NCBI GenBank assembly: GCA_949710005.1
Contig: OX453275.1
Span: 30,323,218-30,387,217, forward strand
Source of the DNA: Ricordea florida
Taxonomy: Eukaryota; Cnidaria; Anthozoa; Corallimorpharia; Ricordeidae
DNA: 64,000 bases
Direction: 5' to 3'
Shown: in pieces, positions 11,530-23,808 of the stretch
How the letters are laid out: each line of letters opens with the position of its first letter
Position numbering within the stretch: the stretch's first letter is position 1
Position numbers and translations under genes: made by a program
The notes under the pieces: generated by a model
What the model was told of the DNA's origin: nothing
Seen by the model: only the letters and a program-made list of their open reading frames with translations
The model's database searches: none

Positions 11530-14500
11530 TTAGGTTGCACTGAAATCAACAGTGTCACGTCTCACGCAATCTGTAATAACAGGACACCCCAAACAGTCCA
11601 TGAAATAATCCTTTGCGGCAAGATGATTGACAGTCCATGCCACAATTTTAACCCCTCTATCTTTCCATTTTTCTATCATATGCCTGTGGACAAACAAATA
11701 ACACACAAGTCATGAACTAAAAGATTTTTGAGTACTGTATAGTAGGCTTTGTTGAGAAAACGCCAACTGCATTGGTTTATCTAGAGATAAAGAAAAATAG
11801 TTTAAAAGAGAATGTTACAAGTAATCAAAGACCTGTACACAAAAGTGGTACAAATAATAGAAAATGTTTGTACCACATAACACATTTATTGGCAAATTCT
11901 TTCACAAACGGTGTTTCAAACTTGCTATCACCATCTTTCAGATTGCCAAAGCTATTGTTGAGTGATGTTGACAATTTCAAAATCAATCTGTCATTTTACT
12001 TTGACACCAATAGTAAAATACGAGATTGATTATCAACCTTAGCTGACATCGCCTTGCTGGCTGTGCAGAATTACCCAAGGAATTTTGCCTAATCAGAAAC
12101 AGAAATATCTTGAAAGAATATTCATTCTTTTGCAAAAGGGCTATAAAACACTCAAGTTAAAGTTATAAAGCAGCAATGTGGCTGAAAAATAAAGATTTAT
12201 AAAATTTTTATGTTTTGTGTTCCCATTTTAATATTTTACAGTAGTGTACTTACTGACAGACTAGCTCCTTGCCACAGGACAAGATTGGCACTCCCACAAA
12301 ATCCATATACCGAGGCAATATGGCATCCCACAGTTTGTCAAGAAACTCCAAAATTGCAACCTTAAAAGGACTGTCAATCTCATAAAGGTTTTTTCCTCCT
12401 GTTACAATGTAACTCAGACTGCCATGCCACCAAACAATGGCTGTCATGATGTTAGGATCCGCTAATCTTAGCTAGGGAAAGGCAAACATATAGAATTAAT
12501 TTATTACTTGAACTCCAATAAACTGAAAAACAGAGTAAATCCACATACAACAGCTGTCATGCTGCTAATCTTAGCTAGGGAAAGGTAAACATATAGAATT
12601 AATTTATTACTTGTACTCCAATAAACTAAAAAACAAAGCAAATCAGGATCTCCTAATCTCGGTTGGAGAAAGGCAATCATACAGAATTCATTTGTTACTT
12701 GGCTTTAATTTAAAAAACTGAAAAATGCGTATGACATAAAAGATCAACCAAAAAAAACACAGTTTTGAGTGAAGGTGACCATTAAAGTCCAGGGATGAGC
12801 CCAGGAAGCCAGTATAGATTGAAAGATGGGGGGAGGGGGGGGGGGAGGGGGAATCTTCTCAAAACTTAAAAAGACAGAACTTACACCAAATGTCCAATAA
12901 CGCTGTTACAAGAGAAACTGTTTTCAGTGAGATTCCAACTGTGAAACATTGATTCTTGTGCAAACAACACTTTTTATCAATGCAAACAACTTTTGTTAAT
13001 TGGCCACTTTTTTTTCTTTCAGCTTTACTGTTTACAGCTGCTAAACACAAAATGACTTTTATTTGAAAAAGATGGCTGCATGTTGGCCATGATTTCTTTG
13101 CAGTGTTTTGGTCAATAAAATCATGAAAAAGAACGAGCCCAATACCAAATAAATTATCTTGACTGAACAAGCTTGGTCAATAAAAAAAAACATTTTATGG
13201 CCATTTTGTTTTGTTATGCTTTGCAGGGCAAAGCAGGAAATCACAAGATGAAAAGATAGGCCCATTTTGCCAGTTCAGGTAGCCAATCAGAACACAGGAT
13301 TTCCCTCAGCTTCCTCACTTGAGAAAGCAGCCATATTATAATAAATTTTAATTTTAGGTAAAGAATTATCTGTTATACATACCTTGTAAATAACATTAGG
13401 AAAATAACAACAAACCAGAGCTTTGTTATGAAGTTGGTAAGTAGAAAACAAATTCTTCAAAAATGCAGCAGTCTAAACAAGAAAAATTGCATTTGATCAA
13501 ACAATAATTGAATGGTTTTATTGGTAAGGAAACTGTGATCTTGTGATACAATATGCATTGGTGGGAAATTGAAACACACAAAAGTGATTTATCAAACTAT
13601 GGGTTGTTGATTAAAGTAAATTAAACCATGGAAGGGTTAAAGGCATACTGCCATTATTTTGAAGTGTTTCGATTCACTCTGACAAAGGGATAACACTCAA
13701 AATCAGCACCCCTTTAACCCTTCAGCAGTGTAACTTATTTTTTTTTTATATTCTTAGACATTTACACAACTAAGTAGAGAATACCACTGGTGGTCATCTG
13801 GCCTTGACTAAATTTAGATGTACCATGAGTCAGTGTATATGAATTTAGTCTTCCCTTAACTTTTAAAAATAAAAAGTTGCCATTCTGCATTCACATTTAG
13901 TCATACAAATACTCAAGAAGGTTGAACAAGTTAAAAAGTACTTGAGAGAATTTTGAATTTTAATATGTTGTCCAAGCTACAGACAATGTTAAAACTAAAT
14001 CATGTACTTTTGAATCAGCTAAATATGTAAATACAAACAATGTTTTTAATTTTTAAAATAATGCAGTGCACTAGTGTTCTCTCAAAATTACCTTTTCTGG
14101 ATGAGAACCTGACTTTATCTCTATATACATCTTAAGTCCAAGATTACTGCAAACTGTGACAGTGTCCTCCAAAGATGGAATTTTTTCATCTGGGAAAGTA
14201 TTTCTACAAGATCAGACAAAACAAGAGACAGAACAAAGCATTACTAGAGCTGAAATTCCTTCCAATTTAAAATGAGACACACAAATCTATCTGAAGTTGA
14301 TTAAACCCTAAGTAAATAATAATAAATGGGATGTAACACAACTGCTAATTTTTATTATTAAGTGATTTTTAAAGATGCACTACTTTAAATTAACTTTTAA
14401 ACATTGCAGTCATGGTGTCTGATAATCATTTAACCGCATTTTAAATTGTTTGTTTTTGAAGTGCTCTCTGCCCGGGTCTAGTTGTGCAATGACTGGTGTG

Positions 14501-15927
14501 TGCAATGGCAGAGTGACATGTGAAACCAAGTAGAACCTAGAGTGCAATGAACTCTACCCAGTTCACCCCTCAGGGGGAAAAAGGCCACGCCACAAGATCA
14601 TCAGCCAAAACTAGGTTCTGTCCTCGTATATCGGTACACGAGGGAATAACCATTGTATTCTCTTTGTTTAGGAGACATTGGTTAGCTGTAATGTATTGTT
14701 TTGTCTATTGTATCAGCTCTTGTGTACTGGTACATAAGGACAGAACCCAAAAATCCTAGATGGTAAGTAGGATGTAACTGGCCCAATGGGGATGATTACG
14801 AGTGGTAGGTGCAATGTATGTGTCACCATCCCATGTCAGGTAATTAACATTTTTACTTTATACATTAAAACATTATGATTATGATTACAATCAGTACTAA
14901 TTTCATGACCATTATAGTACTGGTACGCATTCATACACTTGTGTTGCTTAAATTTTTGCATTTGTTTGAGTATTATCAGTAATAGTAATCACACCGTTTT
15001 GAGTTCAATTAGCGATTTATTTGTACAAATGAGTTTTTCAAAATGCTCAAATTGAATGAGCTTTTTGAATAATAAATCACAAATTGAACAAGAAAATTGC
15101 ATGATTACTTGTTAATAATATTATAAATGAAAAATATTGATTTGTAATTTGCACAGGTGTTACACGTTTTTCACTGGTATTACACTTGCACTGGTGTTAC
15201 ACGTGAACCGTAGTGCTCTTAGCCAATCACTGTTGAGTTATTTTTTCATGTATATTCTTACACACAGATGACAACTGACTTATCGGTAGTGTGACAAGTT
15301 AACAACACTACTGTGCCTCCACTTGGGCAAGGACGCAGCAAAAATAAGACAAAAAGAAAGTTGTGAGATCTAGCTATAGATGGATGTTCCGACTGGGAAA
15401 CATCCTGTTGCTCGTCTCTTTTAAAATTTCGCGACCCGTTCACATAAACAGGTTGTAATCCAGAGATCAACAGGTTTCGATAAACCAACTCATAAAAAAA
15501 ATTGTCTTCCTACTATAAGACAGCACACAACCGCTTAACACATCTCTAACCTTAAAGGATGCTTTGCAGAAGCGTCTAACTTTTGAATGTCCTCTAAACT
15601 AAATTCTTGGACATGACCACTTCCATTCGTTGTTCTGTCAACAGTCCTGTCGTGAACAACAACCGCTTTGCCATCTCTCGTGAAGTCAACATCAAATTCA
15701 ACACCTTCTGCCCCATTTTCTTTTGCCATCTTGAAGGCTGCTAAGGTATTTTCAGGCGCTTCACAGCAGCCCCCTCTGTGGGCAAGAATTGCCGGTTTTT
15801 CCTTGGAGTTTTCTAAGAATGGCCTCACGAGGTGAGGTTTCGGTTTCGGTATTCGAAGCCATCGGTAGGCAAAAACGGAAAGAATAAAGATGATTAACAC
15901 GGTGAATAGACAAATAAGTATACACAT
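11530..15927 (-). CDS. GDE1: GDE1-like glycerophosphodiester phosphodiesterase, copy A (316 aa)
   Basis: Coding exons in transcript order are 15551-15927, 14092-14203, 13383-13472, 12254-12471 and 11530-11683, with GT-AG ends and consistent phases (2, 0, 0, 2). The product starts with one hydrophobic helix (about residues 2-20), then the GDPD fold: AHRGG (His50, Arg51), PENT (Glu59), the metal pair Glu77 and Asp79 in EFDVD, HD at His92, and the EIK motif with Glu154 and Lys156. The family hydrolyses glycerophosphodiesters to glycerol 3-phosphate and an alcohol; animal GDE1 (MIR16) is a membrane glycoprotein acting on glycerophosphoinositol and N-acyl-glycerophosphoethanolamines. Length matches human GDE1 (about 331). 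All predicted active-site residues are present. Its partner copy lies head to head on the other strand. Confidence 0.93.
12437..12725. repeat. Three diverged tandem copies spanning the GDE1-A exon 4 acceptor
   Basis: The stretch containing CTAATCTTAGCTAGGG, which is the 3' splice site and first codons of exon 4 on the minus strand, begins at 12461 and recurs at 12564. A weaker third copy starts near 12651. The flank ATATAGAATTAATTTATTACTT is repeated too. Period is about 103 then about 87 bp. In copy 2 the exon-like part hits a TGA within six codons. Confidence 0.85.
12828..12851 (+). repeat. G-run low-complexity tract
   Basis: Nearly uninterrupted G with single A breaks, inside intron 3 of GDE1 copy A. 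The pre-mRNA would carry the C-rich strand. Confidence 0.7.
14980..15257. repeat. Dispersed element, family D, copy 1
   Basis: It carries GAGTTCAATT..., GAGTTTTTCAAAA and repeated CACTGGTGTTACAC motifs, shared with 24003-24290 and 49965-50435. It lies in intron 1 of GDE1-A. Confidence 0.75.
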
Positions 15928-17432
15928 TTTGGCCTGTTTTTGTTTTAGGTTGGCACAAACTTCGACCTATCACCGGACTAAGATTCGACTACTTGTTAAT
16001 TGCCTGCGAGCCTTTCAAAAAAAGTTACTTCCCAGAGTCCTCTCGGGCTCTTGCGATTTCATGTATCGAAATACGAGATTCCTGGGACTGGGATGGGAAA
16101 ACCAGGGGCGCTTTAATTCCATTCAACCCGAAATTCTTGTAATTTCGGTTGGTACATCAAATGGAACGGACCATTTCGGTTTGGTTCGACCGGAATATTC
16201 GGGACCAGGGGGGCTTTCCATTCACCAAAAATTTTCGGTTTGAACTTTCTAAAATTTCGGTCTCGAATGGAACGGAATGGAACTGGCTTAGTCTCGGTCG
16301 TCACGTGGTCAATTTTTGCCCCAGGCTTCTTGACGCCACTTCGGTATGTGTTCAAAATGGCGGGTGTTTTAAAAATTTACGCAGCAGTCGATTGCGATGA
16401 TCCCGATTTGATTTTCAATTCTCTCTTGTTCGATGATGAAAACGATAAAACCCTTTACTGGCTACAGTTTCGTGCTTCATGCGGAGAAGTCGGAACCGTA
16501 TAAATGGCTTCATGCAAGAAACGAAAATGCAATTCATGCAAATTGTTCCAGTATTTAATATACCCGTTTCCCGAAAAAAATCTGAACCTAACCTAGTAGT
16601 ACATAAAGTTGAATATCGCAGATTGCGTGTGTTATAGTTAACGTAAAAGTCGTAATCTTTTGGGCATACAATAGATCCTTTATTAACCAAGCTTTTTAGG
16701 TCAAGATGGGTGGATAATGGTCACGATCTTTTTTTTGCGTTTTTATGGACCTTGACTTTGTCTAGGTAAAAAAAGAGACGCAAAAAGAGGAACTTGAGTA
16801 TTGCAAGAACGATCATTTTTGTCTCGTGTTACCAAACATGTGCGATGTACCGCGTGACCGTTTTCCACCAATGACGTGGCCGAAAAATAACAAAGTCTTA
16901 GCAGAAACCCTGGAAATCAGTTGTACTGTGGTCACGAGCTGCATGTACATGTACTAGTTAAAAGCAGGAGCTGATGGGATACTGGTTCAAAGTCCTTCTT
17001 AGCACGGGTAGGCCATATTTAAAATGAAAGACCCATCAATATTGTAAATCGTCTGTGATGTCGCATTTTGTTCTAAATTGTTGGCACTTTTTCCAAGGGT
17101 TCGCATATCCTTAATCAAGCAAGAGGGGCTTTGTTCTTCTACCTTATGTATGTACTTGAATAAATAATGACATAAATGGGCCCAGAACAATTAAAAATAT
17201 AACATGCGCTCTCATTGGTGCAATACCAAAACTATAGCGGGTGCTGGTTAACTATTAATTTGGCTGAAAAAAACCACATCTGCATCGGTGTCAGTTCAAT
17301 GATGAAAGCATTGGCCCGAAATGGTTATATATTCAGTATTTCGCAGCATTTGAAATGGCGACATCGATTCGATAACCGAAGGCGAGCTTCGCTCGTGTGC
17401 GAATTCTACAACACTGCTTCCCAGGCCCCAGT
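15928..17432. other. Divergent promoter region between the two GDE1 copies
   Basis: About 1.5 kb between the two start codons. It contains a repeat about 16100-16340 rich in AATTTCGGT and AATGGAACGGA motifs, with an inverted arrangement, and otherwise unremarkable sequence. No TATA box can be assigned with confidence. Both 5' UTRs and any shared regulatory elements should lie here. Confidence 0.6.
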
Positions 17433-20400
17433 ATGTTGGTCATGATCGTTGAAATGGCTCTTACAGCTGTTTCCAATGGTCTTCATATTTATTTCACATT
17501 TCTTTTGATTTTTTGTGGATGTTTGTTGATCCTCGTCTACCGCATGCTCCGTTTTCCGCGACCAACACCTTATACAGTGAAATGCTTTCTTCGTCGTGGT
17601 GCATCATCTAGAAATTGCCCTATCATAATCGCGCATCGAGGAGGTGCTATTGATGCCCCAGAGAATACTTTGGCCTCTTTTAAGAAAGCCAAGCAAAATG
17701 GCGCTACAGGTGTACAGTTTGACTTAGACTTCACCAAAGATGGCGTACCTGTAATAATTCATGATTCAACGGTGGATCGCACAACAGACGGTACTGGTAA
17801 AGTCTGTGATTTTACGTATCAGGAGCTGAGAGGGTTGAACGCTTCTAGTCGACACGAACTCAGGTAAATTTTAAGTTTGAGGAACTCTTTAAGTGTAATT
17901 AACCCAGTATAGTTTTACAAAATAGCCTAAATGGTGTATACAAGACAAAACAAAAATGTCGGAAGCAACTGCAATGGGTAACCGATTATTGTTTATCTGT
18001 GATGAGACAGTTCCTAACTTGAAATATTAAAAGACTTGGCATGTAAACATGAATTTATGTAGATTAGCACTAATCGGCTTTCTGCTCCATTGGCAATATT
18101 TCTTGACCGTCGTCACAGAACTTCAAGCTTTGTATTTAAGCATTCTCACTAGCACGAACTGGCGTTCCTTTAGGCAGCTTAAGGATTACTTTTGCATGAT
18201 TCTCTGTAACTTGTTTTTAAGCTCATGTAAAGGGCCGTAAGAAAGGAAAACCCGTACGCCTCTGAAATTATGTTTGTTTGCGTGGGCAAGATCCTACAAG
18301 CAGTGACACATTGCTGACACCTCTCAGGGCAACTTATTAGAAGTTATCTTCTCTCAGAAATAACCAGGGGTCAATTCACTAAAACTTTTACAGGTGTAAT
18401 TTAAAAGGGTAGCTATTGTTTTCAAACTCTAAAACAATAAGGTAACTTGTGAGTTTATTGAAAAAAGTTTTATTGGATTGACCCCAGCTCTATTTATGGA
18501 CAGCATTCTCGTGTCCAAAAGGTGTCTGCTCTGGTGTTCTTCTACTCTCTTAAGATAGTACGTTGTCTCTGCCAATTTACTGAACAAAAAATCAGCAAAC
18601 CAGTGAACAGTTTACTGAGTGCTGGAAAATAAGAAACAAAAACCAAAAATATATATATATTTTTCAAGTTTGTGACAACAGACAAGCTATTTGATGTAGC
18701 AGTAACCTAGAAGCTTGTTTTGTGGCTCTTTAGACTATGCATGATTTTTGTTTTGTTTTGAAATGGCTTGTACAGAAAACAGAATATCTGTTAGTTAAAC
18801 TTGCTGTTTCCATTCCAACAAAAACCCATAAGAGCAAAAGATATTTATACATGATCTTTTTATAGGGAAGAGTTCCCCAATGAATGTGTCCCTCATTTAG
18901 AAGAAGTGGTAGACTTGTGCATCAGTCTTGGTTTGCAGATGTACATTGACGTAAAAGCAGCAAGCCAAGCTAGCAAAGTAAGTATTTTGTTTTTTACTGC
19001 CTGAGAGGAGTTGAATTGGACTTAGTATCTTAATTAGGTCAATGAATTGATTGTTATGGCTTAATAATTCTTCACATACCATCACATCCCCACAATCCCT
19101 GGAGGGAGAGGGGTACCTGAGGGATTTTGGGTGGGGATGTGCCACTGAGACCCTGCCCTGGTGAAAATCTTTCAAGGATCTTTGAAGATCCTTAAAGATC
19201 TGCATGGAGATCCCAGTGCAGATCTTTGAAGATCTTAATAAATAATCCTCACAGATCCTTGAAGACCTCGCCCAGATCCTCGAGGATCCTTGAAGGTCCT
19301 TATGTGTATCTTGAAGATCATTGCTCTTCTGAATCCGCGAGGATCGGAGCAGGGTCCCAGCAATATCCTGACAACGATCTTTACAAGGATCTTTGCCAGG
19401 ATCTTCAGAAGATCTTGAGAAGATCCTCATTAAATCTTTGAGGATCCTTTAAAGGGCCTTGTCTTTGAGGATCTTTATAGGATCTTTGCAGATCTTTGAA
19501 GATCTGTGTGGGTGTTTGCAGATCTTTTAAGATCCTCAAAGATCTTGCAAAGATTTTCACCAGGGTGGAACCCTTTAATAGTGAATACTACAACATGGAT
19601 CTAGCCTAGCTGAAGTTTGCCACCATATATTAGACTAAATGCATCAAATCCCTCCCTTCGTAGAGTCACTATATTCCAGAAACTGAGGTCACCAGCACAC
19701 TAGCACAGTCCAACCAGATTTTATTACCGTCATTTGGAGCATCAATTCTCAGTCTTGAACCAATTGATCAGATTTGTGGCAGTGATATCCTATTCTAAAC
19801 GCAAACTCTCTAATATCTATTTTTTTTCTAACAATTTAATTCACTTATTCAGGGTTCTCATTAAGTTTTAAAGTAGACGGCTGAGAGCTAATAGTAGACG
19901 GCCGGCAAATCGAGTGCCGAAGGCACGAGCCCCTAGGGGGGTCTGGGGGCATGCCCCCCCCCCCCCAGGAAATTTTGAATATGTACAGGCTCAGATATGC
20001 CATTTCGTGCACTTTGGCGAATCGGCGGATTGACTCGGAGGAAAACATCAGGTGAAAAAGAGAGCGTTATCATTATCAATGCTATGAAAGTACAAAATTT
20101 TATTGTGATATGTAAAAATATTTACGATAAAGCTGTCTTCATTATTTTTTTCGCACAAGGTTACTTTTTTATTCATATACATGGCTTTCTGTTTCACTGT
20201 AATGAAACCATATCATCAAAAAGTAGGCGGCTCAAAATTCGAAGTAGCCGGTTTTTTAGCCGGTTGCCGGCACTTAATGAGAACCCTGCTTATTCTCACT
20301 TATTACACAATACCTACAGAATATTACGTTAAATTACATTTAATTACATTGAACAGTGTACAAAGTCAAGTCAGGGAGATAAATGAACCTTGCCGTTTTT

Positions 20401-20677
20401 TTTTTGATGCTATCTATCTGAGTACTGTAGGTATATTATATTCTGCAAGAGGTTCCCATTTTTTCATATCGCCGCTTTTTGTCTCCAACTCGAGCCTTGA
20501 TTTCAGAAAGCGTAGATAATGGTCAAAGTTAGGGGACATTTCTTTAGATTTGGCTAGCCAGATATGACGTCGAGCTAAAAGAAGGTAATAGTTAATTTGA
20601 AGTGCAAAATTTGACGTTTCCGGTCTCAGACCAAAAGCTGTAATGTTTAACCCTTTCACTCCCAAGAGTGACTTTAC

Positions 20678-20718
<41 letters not shown>

Positions 20719-23700
20719 ATGGAGACCCCTTGGGAGTGAAAGGGTTAATAGGGTGGAGGTTTTGGACATTAGTTTTATACTTTGCAGTCATTCTGATAAT
20801 CTTTTCCAAAGACTCTCTAATATCTATACCCCATCCTAGATTAAACTGCTTGAAAACCATACCCTTCACAGTGGCACATTTAAGAAATACAACATAGTTT
20901 CTATGGGTTTACCAGTGTAATAAACCATGCGGGATGTTGGGAGAACATGAGAAGAGATTGTAATTCACAAGCCGCCGGTGATGGATTTACAACCCCTTCA
21001 AGTGTCCTATAAACTAACTTTTTATGGGTTTGCCAGCACAATAACCCGTATCTGAGTTATTATATAAACTTGTAAAGCTCATATATAGCAGTAACCCCCC
21101 TTCCCCCCAGGTCCATAGGACAAAACAAATATAGAAGCCTAAGCCATGTATTAAACTGTGATAAAAACACGATGGACATTTGAGAACACAGTGAAATGTA
21201 GAAAACACGAGCCGCAGGCATGTGTTTTCTACATTTCTCGAGTGTTCCCAAATGCCTGGAGTGTTTTAATCACAGACTGTGTAATACTGTACATGGCTTA
21301 GGCTTCTTTATTCGCTTTACATGCTGCGAGTAGAAACAACAAAGCACACAGATTGACAAACTGACGCCATTTAATAACAACTTCTCGACTGTTTTCGCTT
21401 CTTTATTTGCATTATTATTCTCAGCTTCAAAACTTTCTGCTGCTTTGCAGAGAACTCCATCATGACTTTCTGCAAAGAAAATTTTTTTCACCATCTCTTA
21501 CAGAATTGTCGAGTGGAGGTAATGTGACGAAAAACAATAAGAGACGCTTTTTCTATGTTTTATACTCTGATAAAACGTGGGTTTTTGACCAATCAGAGTG
21601 CATAAGAACATAGCTATATTATAAAATGGAATAATCCCATTCAATCTCTATCGTTCCCATACTTTTCATGTGGTACCAGCAAAGGGAATTTGTTAGCACA
21701 AGTAAGCCATAAATGGATGAAAATTCTGTGTTATACTGGGTGCCAATAATGCACTCCTCCTGCCTAATGGGATTCTAGGTCTTACCTAACAGACCAAATT
21801 TCAATATTTAGGGACATCATTAAACCTAGCAAGCTAAATATACTTTCTTTTACTGGACTAAGTTTGGTATTATCATCATTTTAGGCTGCTCAGGTCCTGA
21901 AGCATTTGTTTGCTAGTCATCAGATATATGATAGAGCCATGGTTTGCTCTTTTTACCCAAATGTTATTTTTCAGGTATGTCCTTTACAATTAAATCTCAA
22001 TGATATTGTCCAGCTAGTTTTAGTTAAGTGTAATTTTGTACAAACCAAAATTAACTTTGGACCACAAAAAATTTAGGGTTTTCAATAGGAATAGTAGCAG
22101 CAGGAGAATTGTGTAAAGTAACAGGAGAATATTCTGAAAGCGCTCCATGTCTGAATTTAAAACTAACTCAGGCCACCTAAAGTTGACCGGAGAATTCTTC
22201 GTGGTAGCCAGAGAATTCTCTGATCTCAGATGCCTAATGAACACCCTGGGCATTGAGAAAAATCTTCAAACTGCTCAGATTCTGCTGATAGTAACATTTG
22301 AGTACAATTATCATTATTATTTTGTGGGATTGAAGGTAAGAACTGGTTATATGTTGCAACTGTCACTCACTGTATTTTAGAAGTCCTGACCAAGCTCCCA
22401 TCCAGCTGCAAAGAAAGCACCTTGTGCATTGTCATCTTTTTGTAGATGGTTAGAGAAGTTCAATTTTACAAGTTGCCAATGGAGCAAATTTCTTACTTAT
22501 TTTGCACTTTATACTGTCCGTTTATACTGTCCATGTCTTAATTGGCATTAGACATGGTCAACTGAAAATAATTATTTAAACACATTGTTTCCGAAGTTTT
22601 TGTTAGGAATTTTTTTCTTGACTCTTAGCTTCCATAATACTTAGTTTTCACAACTTGTCAGACACTGGTATCATGAGCATAGACTGGCTTGAGAGACTGG
22701 GTAGTCACTTATTGCAGTTTTGAGGTTAAATAAACCAGACTCACATTGGCATTAACTCAGCCTCCCTATCTTAGTAAATCCTGGGTTTTCTTATGCATGA
22801 ACATAGTCCCTCTGAAAACATTTTGTCCCTGGCCAGAGAGCCTGCAACTGATTGCATGCTCATTAGGATCTTGGCAGCAAAAAGGAAGCCAGATTTCAAT
22901 GGGCTGTTCCCTCTTGGGAAGCCTTAGTACCGGTAATTATCTTTATCCTACCTTTATCTTTGAGGGATTGCACCAGTAATACACTGTAGATCTCATGTTT
23001 AGGCTTTGTTTCTTGTTCTGTCTTTGCCAACTTGGCAGGTAAGACTAGCAGATCCAAACATTCTGACTGCTCTAACATGGAGAAAGAGAGTTATCTCAAC
23101 TGAACATCCCAGTGGTCCACCTCGGTTCAAAGAATGGTGGAAACAACTTCTAGCTCCAATCTTAGACAGGATATGGGAAATCCATTTGCATTCTTGGGTG
23201 TACGATTTCCTGGGAGTATCTGTGTTTTTTTCCCACATGGATCATTTCTCAAGGTATGTTACACAAGCTTCTCTTGTCTATGTTGTGGTTTAATTTTATC
23301 TTTGGTCTAAACTGGATTGTCCTTTGTCACACATTACCGTACCATAAAACAAAGGAAACAGAATTTTTATCAAGGATCAGATTTAACAGCACCTACAATA
23401 GTAAGTGTCTACTGTACAGTTAAAAAGAGTCAGTATTTTTGTGGCATGATTTTAACTTGGTGTTCGTATCATGCCTGAACATTTATTAGGATTTTATGTT
23501 ACTTAAATGTTTAAATTGTGGAACACTCTGCCGCATGAAATCCGCTCTATTTTTGACATTAATACTTTCAAGTGCCATCTTAAAAACTGTCTCCCTTAAG
23601 ATGCACCTGTTTAGCAACATCTTTTTTTAAATTTTATTTACTTTTCTTTCTTAATTATGTGTTATAATTTTTTCTATATTGTATATAATAAATCTTTTTT

Positions 23701-23772
23701 AATTTTATCACATGTAAAGCACATTTGTTCATATTTACATGGGAAATGTGCTGTATAAGTTTTCAGTTATTA

Positions 23773-23808
<36 letters not shown>

